A DNA stretch of 24,278 nt, from positions 1 to 24,278 of the forward strand of contig CAYJXJ010000059.1 of assembly GCA_964374095.1 (NCBI GenBank). Direction: 5' to 3'. Origin of the DNA: CAYJXJ01 sp964374095. GTDB taxonomy: Bacteria > Elusimicrobiota > Elusimicrobia > UBA1565 > UBA9628. The notes beneath the pieces are model-generated. The model was not told the DNA's origin and ran no database searches. It worked only from the letters and a program-made list of their open reading frames with translations. The position numbers were made by a program, and so were the translations under genes. Below, piece after piece: positions 1-6,913 of the stretch (the stretch's first letter is position 1; every line of letters begins with the position of its first letter).

Positions 1-1
1 G

Positions 2-130
2 GATGTCCTCGCTGCAGGCGCGCCCGCCTTTGAAAGTCCGGGAACATGGAGAATCGCCCCCTTGACGGAAACTGATTTTGGGGTTACGCTCTCGGATGGA
101 CCAACAAATGTCCAGTCAATGTGGTCTTGA
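2..130 (+). CDS. C-terminal fragment of an unknown protein (5' end outside window)
   Basis: The frame beginning at base 2 is open from the window edge for 42 codons and ends in TGA at 128-130. The residues visible (starting DVLAAGAPAFESPGTW and ending NVQSMWS) are mixed polar and hydrophobic with two Trp, as in the end of a folded, possibly extracytoplasmic protein. No family is recognised from so little. The call rests only on an uninterrupted frame reaching the edge, which over 129 bases in GC-rich DNA is weak evidence. It would be the upstream neighbour of the small membrane protein at 376. Confidence 0.35.
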   Translation, partial: DVLAAGAPAFESPGTWRIAPLTETDFGVTLSDGPTNVQSMWS

Positions 131-257
131 ATTCCCTACAAAGTTAAAGCCTCTCTTCGAGGCGCTCAAGCCGCGAGACCCAAGCGGCAAGATCCCGGAC
201 CGGCTCAAGGCATCCGAAGAGGCTCGGCTCCAAGGTAAGTCTGGGAGAATCGCTTGA
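108..257 (+). CDS. possible small ORF, 49 aa, unknown
   Basis: An ATG at 108 opens a 49-codon frame ending in TGA at 255-257. The product would be a basic, soluble peptide (MSSQCGLEFP at the start, LQGKSGRIA at the end). Its start overlaps the tail of the frame ending at 130, there is no good Shine-Dalgarno sequence, and no family is recognised. A second tiny frame (TTG at 254 to TGA at 370, 38 aa, ending AAVLNIRE) overlaps its stop by four bases (TTGA). The 131-375 stretch may equally be a non-coding spacer or decayed gene remains. Low confidence. Confidence 0.2.
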   Translation: MSSQCGLEFPTKLKPLFEALKPRDPSGKIPDRLKASEEARLQGKSGRIA

Positions 258-375
258 GCACAGCTCCTTCAGGATCCGGCTCAAGCGCCTCGGGAGGAAG
301 GCGATCGCGCGGAAGCGTCACGGAGAACATCACCGTCTACGAGGCGGCGGTCCTCAACATCAGGGAGTGATCGAC

Positions 376-711
376 ATGCCTCCCGCCGAGAAATTGCGCA
401 AGGCCCTTCGGATCACAGCGCGGGCACTCTTGTGGGCTCTGGGGCTCATTTTTCTCAGCCTGCCCGGAGGGTACGCGGCCGCCTATTTCTACCTCGGTCT
501 TGTCGGCCTTCTGATCCTGACCTTCCTTGCCAGCCGCCGGATCCCGGGACCCCTGCCGTTTGGCGGCTGGACCGGGACGGAATTCTCGGCCACCCTCGCC
601 CTTGCCGTGGCCTTCTCAACGGTGCTTTGGCTTGCGGCCGGAAGGGTCATCTTCGACGCCTTTTTGTGGGTCGCAGCTCCCATCTATGGATTCCTCGCCC
701 CCCGCAAATAA
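376..711 (+). CDS. small integral membrane protein, unknown function
   Basis: This 111-aa protein has a short basic N-terminus (KLRKALRITAR) followed by hydrophobic segments at about residues 17-32 and 36-52, then 70-92 and 94-106, so it probably spans the inner membrane three or four times. The frame is open from a GTG at 367, but the ATG at 376 is preferred because AGGGAG at 362-367 sits 8 nt before it, whereas it would abut the GTG. The protein ends in a short basic tail (APRK). No family is recognised. It converges with the phosphodiesterase gene ending at 814. DNA here is less GC-rich than the rest of the window. Confidence 0.6.
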   Translation: MPPAEKLRKALRITARALLWALGLIFLSLPGGYAAAYFYLGLVGLLILTFLASRRIPGPLPFGGWTGTEFSATLALAVAFSTVLWLAAGRVIFDAFLWVAAPIYGFLAPRK

Positions 712-813
712 GGTGACCTGAGCAGGTCGGAGAAGCTCCGTCGCGAGGCGACCAGAGGGGGCGTCCAGTACCAGCGGGAAGCGCCCCGAGCCCATCGCCA
801 TCAAAATGCCTTC

Positions 814-1710
814 TTAGCGCCAGTCCGGAAGCGCTTCGTAGACCTTTTCGGGTTGGTCGTGATCGAAGAAGTGTACGCCGAGGCGAAGCCTCTCTAGCCC
901 AGCTTGTCTGAGCTCTTGGTGCGAGCCTGCCGCCGGGAAATGCAGGTAGGGCTTGGCGTTGCGTGTTCGGATCTCCCGGAGGGTTTCCGGCGTGAGGGTT
1001 TCCTCGTCGATATGAAGGAAGCGGGGCATCCGGCTAAAGGAGTCCATGAGGACCCCGGCAGACATGCCTTGCCTCAGGCGGGCCATGAATAAGATCTCCT
1101 TCCCCTCCTGCAAAAGCTTGTTGAGTTCGTTGTATTCTGAGCTGCGATCGAGCTGGAGGATAACCTCTCGGGCCATGCCGTATCTCTCCACCAAACCCCA
1201 GACCTTCTCGATCGGAGCCTCCTTGATGTCGATGATGAGGTAGAATCGCCCGCGAGAGAGGGCCAGCACCTCCTCCAGGGTCGGGGGCGGTTCATCGAGC
1301 CCCTTGAGGCGCAATCGTCGAATCTGGTCTAAGCTCATCCAACCCACCCGACCGTTCCCGGTGGTGGTCCGGTCCACGGTTTTGTCATGCATCAGGATGA
1401 GGCTTGCGTCCCATGTCTCTCGGACATCGAGTTCCATCACGACAGTCTCCTTCCCCAGATTCTGCCGGAAGGCCCACAGTGAATTCTCGAAGCTGCCGGC
1501 ATAGCCCTGACGGTGGGCCGCCACCACCAGTCGGTCGCACCGGGAATCCAGCAGGCATGCCCGCACCCGCTCAGTCGCAGCGGACCGGGCCAACGCGCAC
1601 TGGGGCGCAATCCAGAGGACCAGCGCAGCGAGCCCGCGGGAGGAGAGGTTCTGCGGGGACCGCGGACACCTAGCCTGCGGTCCCCGCAGAGACGATCCTG
1701 CTAACGGCAT
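814..1710 (-). CDS. glycerophosphodiester phosphodiesterase (GDPD family), exported
   Basis: GDPD-family TIM-barrel enzymes hydrolyse glycerophosphodiesters to glycerol-3-phosphate and an alcohol. The family signature is clear: His66 and Glu75 in AHRQGYAGSFENS, the metal-binding ELDVRETWD stretch, and His108 in MHDKTVDRTTTGNG. The 298-aa length suits one GDPD domain. The ATG at 1710 is chosen because it lies 1 nt after the stop of the DUF3011 gene; the frame is open further upstream to 1788, but that part overlaps the neighbour in another frame. The N-terminus has a long polar stretch, then a hydrophobic core near residues 29-38 and an ALA-R cleavage-like site, so periplasmic export is likely. 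A perfect 14-bp inverted repeat lies inside the N-terminal coding region (1650-1690). It probably shares an mRNA with the DUF3011 gene. Confidence 0.85.
   Translation of the reverse strand: MPLAGSSLRGPQARCPRSPQNLSSRGLAALVLWIAPQCALARSAATERVRACLLDSRCDRLVVAAHRQGYAGSFENSLWAFRQNLGKETVVMELDVRETWDASLILMHDKTVDRTTTGNGRVGWMSLDQIRRLRLKGLDEPPPTLEEVLALSRGRFYLIIDIKEAPIEKVWGLVERYGMAREVILQLDRSSEYNELNKLLQEGKEILFMARLRQGMSAGVLMDSFSRMPRFLHIDEETLTPETLREIRTRNAKPYLHFPAAGSHQELRQAGLERLRLGVHFFDHDQPEKVYEALPDWR
1650..1690. repeat. perfect 14-bp inverted repeat inside the phosphodiesterase N-terminus
   Basis: TCTGCGGGGACCGC (1650-1663) is exactly reverse-complementary to 1677-1690, separated by a 13-nt loop. It lies just downstream of the DUF3011 stop codon and within codons 8-20 of the phosphodiesterase if translation starts at 1710. 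No T-tract follows on the minus strand, so it is not a classical intrinsic terminator, though it could attenuate transcription or protect the 3' end of the upstream message. Confidence 0.8.
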
Positions 1711-1711
1711 T

Positions 1712-2446
1712 TTACCAGGGCGAGCGCAAGCCCGTGATGGTAAAATTCGCCCGGCAGCCGTCCGAGACCCAGACGCCGCCGCCCTCACGTCCCCAGGTAA
1801 CCCCTTCCCGGCAGGCAGCCTTGGATAACTGCTGCACGCTGACGCTCACGATGGCGATGAGGTTCGTGCCGCACGATGTGCGGTTGTAGTCACGGGATCC
1901 ACAATGGATGGTGATGGTCTCAAGCCCCACCGGGTGCCCGGGATGGGGGGATGGGGGTTGGGGGTTGTGGTGCCCTCCCCTATCATCCCAACCGAGCCCG
2001 GTTACATAGAAGTAGGCGCGGCAACCATGGTCCACCCAGACATCGGTGCCGCTTTTTCCCCACCCCACGCCCTCTCGGCAGGCGGCTCTCCCGATTTGGT
2101 TGACACTCACGCTGATGATGCTGATGAGTCCGGTCCCGCAGGTATGGTATCTGTAGTCGTTGCTCTCGCAAAGGATTGACTTATTGACCACGCCGACGCC
2201 ATGGGGGTTGTCCCGCTGCGGGGAGGCACCCTCATGACCGAGAGCCACGGCTCGCCCCGAGAGCTGCTGGGGCGCGACACCATGTCCCCGTCTCACCGTA
2301 TCTTTGAGCACCCGCACCATGCTATCTAGAGCGTTCGCGGGGGAGGGCTTGTCCCATTCCACGGCCCAGGCTGGACTGCACGCCGAAGCCCATAGGATCA
2401 TACCGGCTAACCCAATCTTGCGACTTCCCTTCATTTCCGTGTTCAT
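1712..2446 (-). CDS. secreted protein with two DUF3011 domains
   Basis: The 244-aa protein starts with a signal peptide (basic start MNTEMKGSRK, hydrophobic GLAGMILWASA, cleavage near AWA-VE). Two copies of a DUF3011-type module follow, at about residues 90-150 and 180-240. Each has the pattern C-S-x-D-Y-x-x-x-x-C-G-T, then A-A-C-R-E-G-V-x-W-G, then W-V-x-x-G-C-R-A, so each carries four Cys that may form disulfides. A Pro/His/Gly-rich linker joins them. DUF3011 has no known function; a periplasmic or surface binding role is a guess. The start is well supported: a full AAGGAGGT Shine-Dalgarno at 2452-2459 lies 5 nt before the ATG. It probably heads a two-gene operon with the phosphodiesterase. 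Confidence 0.85.
   Translation of the reverse strand: MNTEMKGSRKIGLAGMILWASACSPAWAVEWDKPSPANALDSMVRVLKDTVRRGHGVAPQQLSGRAVALGHEGASPQRDNPHGVGVVNKSILCESNDYRYHTCGTGLISIISVSVNQIGRAACREGVGWGKSGTDVWVDHGCRAYFYVTGLGWDDRGGHHNPQPPSPHPGHPVGLETITIHCGSRDYNRTSCGTNLIAIVSVSVQQLSKAACREGVTWGREGGGVWVSDGCRANFTITGLRSPW
1940..1964 (+). repeat. four closely spaced G-runs (G-quadruplex candidate)
   Basis: G-runs at 1940-1942, 1945-1950, 1953-1957 and 1960-1964 are separated by 2-nt loops (AT, AT, TT), meeting the usual G-quadruplex pattern on the plus strand. The stretch is the template strand for the Pro-rich linker between the two DUF3011 domains, so the mRNA is C-rich here. Confidence 0.6.
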
Positions 2447-2482
2447 GTTCTACCTCCTTGGCAGCACAAGGCATTCATTGTA
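2447..2482 (-). promoter_or_regulatory. promoter and strong ribosome binding site of the DUF3011 gene
   Basis: On the minus strand an extended -10 element, TGG-TACAAT (TACAAT at 2482-2477), lies 30 nt before the ATG, with only a weak -35 (CTGATC, 18-bp spacing). A perfect anti-Shine-Dalgarno complement, AAGGAGGT, is at 2459-2452. The predicted 5' leader is about 24 nt. This gene is clearly leadered, unlike several others in the window. Confidence 0.5.
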
Positions 2483-2654
2483 CCACCCCTAGGAAAATGG
2501 GATCAGGTTTAAGGTCCCAAGGGGAGGCACTTTGCGGGCCCAGAAGCAGCGATGTCCAGGTCCTAGACTATCGTCCCGTGATGCTTCCTAAGGACTCCAT
2601 CCGCATGGACAGCGGCACAGAACCCTCCCTTGCCAAACCCGAGCCGGCCCTAGG

Positions 2655-5462
2655 CTACTTGCGCTTCTTGCCGCCGCCGGCCCCGAGGGCCTCGTCGCGC
2701 AGGCTCTCGAGGAGATCGCGCGTCACCTGGCCGCTCAGGATCAGCTCCACGTCCATGGGCGGGGAGTGGCCCAGCTCGCGCAGGAGCCGCATCCGGATAT
2801 CCCGCAGCTCCAGATGGACCCGCTCGTTGAGAGCGCCCAGGCGCGCCTTCTCGGCCGCTGTCGGGAGGCGGCGCTCCTTCTCCAGGAGCTTGCGCAGGGC
2901 CACGGCTCCGTCGTAGGCCTCGCCCACGGGGGCCAGGCGTCCGGCGTAGAGGGCGCGGGGGTCGGCCAGGATGATCCGGTAGAAAAGGTTGCGGTGCTGC
3001 TCGCGGAGTTGGTCCATGCTGTTCAAGGCGAGCCTGACGTCCAGGTCGTGGTGGCGGCCGAGCTCGGACTCCAGGGACTCGCGCTCCGGGGCGGCCAGGT
3101 TCACGGCCCCGCCGGAGAGGCTCTCGCGGGCAAGCTCCTCCAGGGTCCCGCCCGGATTGCGCCTCCAGTCCTTGAGGCCCAGCTTGGCCAGGATCGACTT
3201 CTCGAGGCGGCGCCGATCCTCAAGGATGCCCACGCTCTCGGCGTCGAGCCGGGCGAGGCTGTCGGAGACGGCCTGCAGCTTGCGGATCGGGGACTCGGCG
3301 TTCTCGCGCGGCTCGAGGACGCGGCTGTTGGGCCCGACGATGAGACGGGTCGTGGCCATCCGGGCGAAGCCCTCGATGGTCTGGGGGATGTGGAGAAAGG
3401 CCAGGAGGCGGCGGTTGAATATCCGCCCCAGCCTCTCGGGCCAGGTCATCTTCGACCAGGGCTTGGTCCAGCCGAAGAGGGGCGAGCCCAGCGGGACGTT
3501 GGGGATGCGGTAGGAGGAGCCGGCGTGCTCGGGCCTCTCGAAGACGAGGAAGTCGATGTCCCAAGGGCTGATCTGGTTGTCGAGGAGGCGGCGCGCGAAG
3601 CCTTGGATCAGCTCCACGGCCTTGTCGGCGGGGACTTGGGTGCCGGATTCGCCCACCGGGAAGAAGGAGGCGCGCAGGATCTGGGTCACGAGGCTGATGC
3701 AGTTGGTCAGGAAGCCCTTGTTGGTGAAGTCGTAGCGATCCAAGCCCGCGAGGTGCCGGGCGCTGACGGCGGCCGCCATCTCGCGCATGCGCTCGAGCTG
3801 TCCCTCGGTGATGTTCTTCAGGACGAAGCCGTAGACCGGCCCGACGGGGGTCTCGCCCATGGCCGCGGCCTGGCCGCTGGCGCGCGGCTCGGCCGCCGAG
3901 AGGTAGTGCAGGCCGTAGAGGTACTCGCCCATGGTGAGCTGGGTCTCCTCGAGGCCGCCCGCGAAGCTCCCGCCGCCTTCGTCGTTGTACTGCACGGTCC
4001 AGACGCGGTGGCGCCCGTCCTCGCCCTTGACCGCCATGCCGAAGTGGCCGAAGGGGTTCAAGTTGCCCTTGGCGGTCCGGCCGTTGCCGGAGGAGAGCAG
4101 GAAGACGATCTCGTGGCGGCCCTTGGCCGAAAGGAGGGGATGCGCGCCCTGCGTCGCGGCGGGGGCCGGGCCGCGATCGAGGACCGCGGTGACCGCGGCC
4201 TCGTAGTCCTGGACACCCACGCCTCCCTCGGCGTCGAAGTTGTCGGGCAGGCGGACGAGGGACTTGGCCTCCTCCAGCGCCTTCTCGAGGACCGGTTCGG
4301 AGGCCAGGCGCACGTGGGGGGCCTGGGAAAGCCAATCGGCTGGAGTCAGCGCCTGGTTGAGGCCCGAGGCGTCTCCGGGGTGCCCGGCGCCCCGCCAGAT
4401 GACGGGCAAGCCTACGTGGTAGCCCTCCCGCTTCATCTCGGCGGCCACGCGGGCGTCCTCGGGATTATCGAGGACCAGGGCGTGAACCTCCCTTTCCTCG
4501 ATGTAGGCGGCCAGGGCCTGCGCCTTGAGTCTGAGGGCGCGGACCTCGCGGGAGTCCGACTGGCCCGAGATCCACATCCCGACCCGCCCCATGATGTCCA
4601 TCATCCGGCCCTCGCCGCCGCTCTCGGAGGCGGCGCCCTTGAGGGCCCTCTCGCCGGCCTCCAGGACCTCTTCCATGCCCGCTGAGATGCCGCGCATCCC
4701 GGCCAAGGTCGCGGGCGGCGCTTTCGAGGAGGCTCCCAGGATCAGGTAATTCTCGTGCGGGTAGCGGCGGGGGTCGCTCAGGACCCCCGGGTCGAGGCTC
4801 GAGCGGGGGATGTCCACGCTGACGTAGCGGCGGCCCGCGAAGCCGAAGGGGAAGGTGTCGGCGAACCCTCGGTCCCTCAAGCGGCGGAAGCCGTCGTAGA
4901 TGTCGTGGTTGGAGGCCAGGACGAAGTCGGCCTCTTCCTTCAAGATACGCCCGTAGAGCTCGCGCCCGACCTTGAGCCCGTCCTGCTTCTTGTCCTCGTC
5001 GTTCCAGCTCAGGACTTGGTCTTTCTCGTAGAAGGCGATCTCGACGCCCGGGTTCTCCCGGCGGATCGCTTCGAGGGCGTGGCGGAAGCGGCCGGTGTCC
5101 TCCCCCTTCTCGTGCACGAACCACATGCGCCGGACGGGTCCCGGGTCGGGGTGCCGGCGGGTGACCGAGCCGGTGATGCGCGCCACGGCGTCGATCTCCG
5201 GCTTCGGGGTCTCCTCCGGGGCGGGAGAGGGCGACGGGGCCTCGGCGGCCGGGATCTGCGCTCCGGCGAGGACGCTCCCGGGCAGGACGAGGCTTCCCCC
5301 GGCCGGGATCGACGGGCCCGCACCGTGGACTTGTCCGCGGACCGCGGGACCCTCCGCGCCGATCCGGGCCCGGAGCCTCGGGACCTGGCGGACCTGGGCC
5401 GAGGCGAGGCCCGGGGCTAAGGCTAGATAGCCGGACAAGAGGAAAGGCCAAGGCTTTCTCAT
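2655..5462 (-). CDS. large exported protein with a DUF4105/NlpC-like (permuted papain-fold) core
   Basis: The 935-aa protein has a signal peptide (MRKPWPFLLSGYLALAPGLASA-QV) and a Pro/Ala-rich linker to about residue 90. Residues ~100-300 form a mixed alpha/beta region (MWFVHEKGED, VLASNHDIYDG) I cannot assign. Residues ~450-610 hold NPFGHFGMAV (His473) and, later, LTNCISLV (Cys588). His before an Asn-Cys motif is the arrangement of DUF4105 and circularly permuted NlpC/P60 or LRAT-like papain folds, so thiol peptidase, amidase or acyltransferase activity is possible but inferred. Residues ~690-935 look largely helical and charged, ending in GGGKKRK. It stands alone, with gaps of about 200-270 nt on both sides. 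No Shine-Dalgarno precedes the ATG; a TACACT -10-like hexamer ends 6 nt before it, so the mRNA may be leaderless. Confidence 0.75.
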   Translation of the reverse strand: MRKPWPFLLSGYLALAPGLASAQVRQVPRLRARIGAEGPAVRGQVHGAGPSIPAGGSLVLPGSVLAGAQIPAAEAPSPSPAPEETPKPEIDAVARITGSVTRRHPDPGPVRRMWFVHEKGEDTGRFRHALEAIRRENPGVEIAFYEKDQVLSWNDEDKKQDGLKVGRELYGRILKEEADFVLASNHDIYDGFRRLRDRGFADTFPFGFAGRRYVSVDIPRSSLDPGVLSDPRRYPHENYLILGASSKAPPATLAGMRGISAGMEEVLEAGERALKGAASESGGEGRMMDIMGRVGMWISGQSDSREVRALRLKAQALAAYIEEREVHALVLDNPEDARVAAEMKREGYHVGLPVIWRGAGHPGDASGLNQALTPADWLSQAPHVRLASEPVLEKALEEAKSLVRLPDNFDAEGGVGVQDYEAAVTAVLDRGPAPAATQGAHPLLSAKGRHEIVFLLSSGNGRTAKGNLNPFGHFGMAVKGEDGRHRVWTVQYNDEGGGSFAGGLEETQLTMGEYLYGLHYLSAAEPRASGQAAAMGETPVGPVYGFVLKNITEGQLERMREMAAAVSARHLAGLDRYDFTNKGFLTNCISLVTQILRASFFPVGESGTQVPADKAVELIQGFARRLLDNQISPWDIDFLVFERPEHAGSSYRIPNVPLGSPLFGWTKPWSKMTWPERLGRIFNRRLLAFLHIPQTIEGFARMATTRLIVGPNSRVLEPRENAESPIRKLQAVSDSLARLDAESVGILEDRRRLEKSILAKLGLKDWRRNPGGTLEELARESLSGGAVNLAAPERESLESELGRHHDLDVRLALNSMDQLREQHRNLFYRIILADPRALYAGRLAPVGEAYDGAVALRKLLEKERRLPTAAEKARLGALNERVHLELRDIRMRLLRELGHSPPMDVELILSGQVTRDLLESLRDEALGAGGGKKRK

Positions 5463-5474
5463 GCGGATAGTGTA
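5463..5474 (-). promoter_or_regulatory. possible -10 element placing transcription start at the ATG
   Basis: TACACT (5474-5469 on the minus strand) matches TATAAT at 4 of 6 positions and is followed by exactly 6 nt and then the ATG at 5462. No convincing -35 is present at 17 nt. A small perfect inverted repeat (AGGCGCG, 3-nt loop, 5481-5497) lies just upstream and could be an operator. Weak on its own; it gains some weight from the same geometry at three other genes. Confidence 0.3.
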
Positions 5475-5628
5475 AGGGAAAGGCGCGTCCCGCGCCTGAG
5501 CCCATGGGCCCTTTGTGGGGGTTATTTGGTCCTATCGCCGCGGCGGGAATCCCGGGGCAGCCTGGTGAAGTCCCGTTTCCCTACGTTTCCAGGAATTCCG
5601 GCGGCGGCGGCGGTATTTCACCGGTGCT

Positions 5629-5648
5629 CACCTCCACCGATGGAGGTG
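5629..5648. terminator. hairpin downstream of the FecR-domain gene
   Basis: CACCTCCA (5629-5636) and TGGAGGTG (5641-5648) form a perfect 8-bp stem with a 4-nt loop, about 80 nt after the stop of the last gene in the 13693-5729 operon. No T-run follows on the minus strand, so it would be an atypical terminator or an mRNA 3'-end stabiliser. The 5475-5728 spacer holds nothing else I can support. Confidence 0.35.
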
Positions 5649-5728
5649 GTTTGCGAGAAACGCGGGCGATGGCCGCAAGGGGCAACCCGACTAAACAACG
5701 CGGGCCACCGACCGCCCCCCTGGGACGC

Positions 5729-6910
5729 CTACGGCCGGCAAATGATCTTGCGCGCGACGGCGGCGCTGCGGCCGTCGACGTCCACGCCCGACACCCGGAT
5801 CGTGTTCTCTCCGATATTCAACGACACGGTCGTCGAGAACATGCCCTGGGCGTCGAGACTTGCCGGCACGCCGTTGACCTCGACGCCCACGCCCCGCCGC
5901 AGGCTGCCGTAGACCCGATAGCTCCGCGCGGACACGACCTCGCCGTCGAGCGCCGGGGCGTTGAGGGCCAGCGCGGCCTTGGCGCCTCCGAATCCGGAGG
6001 CTCCCGCCTCGCCCACGACATAGGGCCGGGGGGCCCCGAAGGCCCCCGCGACCCCGAGCAGGTCCACCAGGGCCACGCGCATCCAGTAGCGGCCGGACGG
6101 GAGCGCCACGTCGGAAGCCTTGAGCCGCGTCTCGGAATCGTAGCGGCGGTCGAAAACGACGCGGCCGAACCCGGCATCCGTGGAGAGCTGCACGCGGTAC
6201 CCCGATACCGCGACCCCGATGTTGACGGGATCCAGATCATCCTTCGGGACCGCCGGAGGGCCGGGGGTCCTCGCGGCGGCCGCGGGCTCCGGGGCCAGCC
6301 CCGCCCGGCGCCTCACCTCACGGTAGTCGCCCTGGAACTCGCCCGTCCGGGCGCGAAACTCCGCGGGGTTGGCGATCGCCGTGGGCGGCGAGGGGGGCTG
6401 CGAGAAGCCCACCCAGACGGCCATGCCGGCGTCCACGGACACCGACGCCCCCTGCGCCGATACCGTCGCCGCGCCCGTGGCGACCTCGACGAGGGCGGCG
6501 CGGTCCGGGCCTAGGCGCACGGAGAAGCCGGCATTCGCGGTCTTGGGCTTGACGGAGACCCCGGCCGCGGCGACGCGCGCCCCCGAGGCGAAAACCCCGC
6601 CGCCCTCCAGCTCCAGGTCGGCGTCCTTGGCCGGCGGACGGATGACGGCCTTGGAATTGGGATCGAGCTGCAGTATGCCCCGGCCCGCCAACAGAAGGCG
6701 GACCCCGGAAAATTCTAAGGTCCGCAGGGAGTCTCCGGCCCGGACCTCCATCTTGTCCCGGGCCGGCGTCCAGTCGCCCTCGCCCGGACGCCGGCGCTGG
6801 ACGTCGTTGCGGCACCTCGACAGCACGCCCGCGGGCGGGTCGGCCTCCTGGGCGGCGGGGCGCCCGGAGGGCGCCAGCAATGCCGCCGCCAGCAGCAAGA
6901 CCCGCCGCAT
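5729..6910 (-). CDS. exported FecR-domain protein with Ig-like C-terminal domains (paralogue of 19244-20659)
   Basis: The 393-aa protein has a signal peptide (MRRVLLLAAALLAPSGRPAA), a FecR-like beta-rich domain at about residues 35-175 (ELEGGGVFASGARV, ALVEVATGAATV), a fibronectin/Ig-like domain at ~225-305 (GYRVQLS, SGRYWMRVALVDLLG) and a last bacterial-Ig or glucodextranase-B-like domain (VNGVPASLDAQGMFSTTVSL, GENTIRV). The same order occurs in the LysM protein at 19244, with matching signature stretches, but this copy lacks LysM. FecR-type domains also occur outside sigma regulation; with a signal peptide and no anti-sigma helix, an envelope structural role is more likely. The ATG is 3 nt after the glgB stop, so it is the last gene of the operon. 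Confidence 0.75.
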   Translation of the reverse strand: MRRVLLLAAALLAPSGRPAAQEADPPAGVLSRCRNDVQRRRPGEGDWTPARDKMEVRAGDSLRTLEFSGVRLLLAGRGILQLDPNSKAVIRPPAKDADLELEGGGVFASGARVAAAGVSVKPKTANAGFSVRLGPDRAALVEVATGAATVSAQGASVSVDAGMAVWVGFSQPPSPPTAIANPAEFRARTGEFQGDYREVRRRAGLAPEPAAAARTPGPPAVPKDDLDPVNIGVAVSGYRVQLSTDAGFGRVVFDRRYDSETRLKASDVALPSGRYWMRVALVDLLGVAGAFGAPRPYVVGEAGASGFGGAKAALALNAPALDGEVVSARSYRVYGSLRRGVGVEVNGVPASLDAQGMFSTTVSLNIGENTIRVSGVDVDGRSAAVARKIICRP

Positions 6911-6913
6911 GGC

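Noticed and set aside
715..728. GACCTG-AG-CAGGTC as a terminator after the small membrane protein
   Set aside because: With only a 2-nt gap between arms the stem is about 5 bp, and no T-tract follows.
2766..4685. 639-aa open frame on the plus strand
   Set aside because: It mirrors the 935-aa minus-strand gene, is Gly/Ala/Leu/Asp-rich without domain motifs, and arises from the lack of stop codons in GC-rich DNA.
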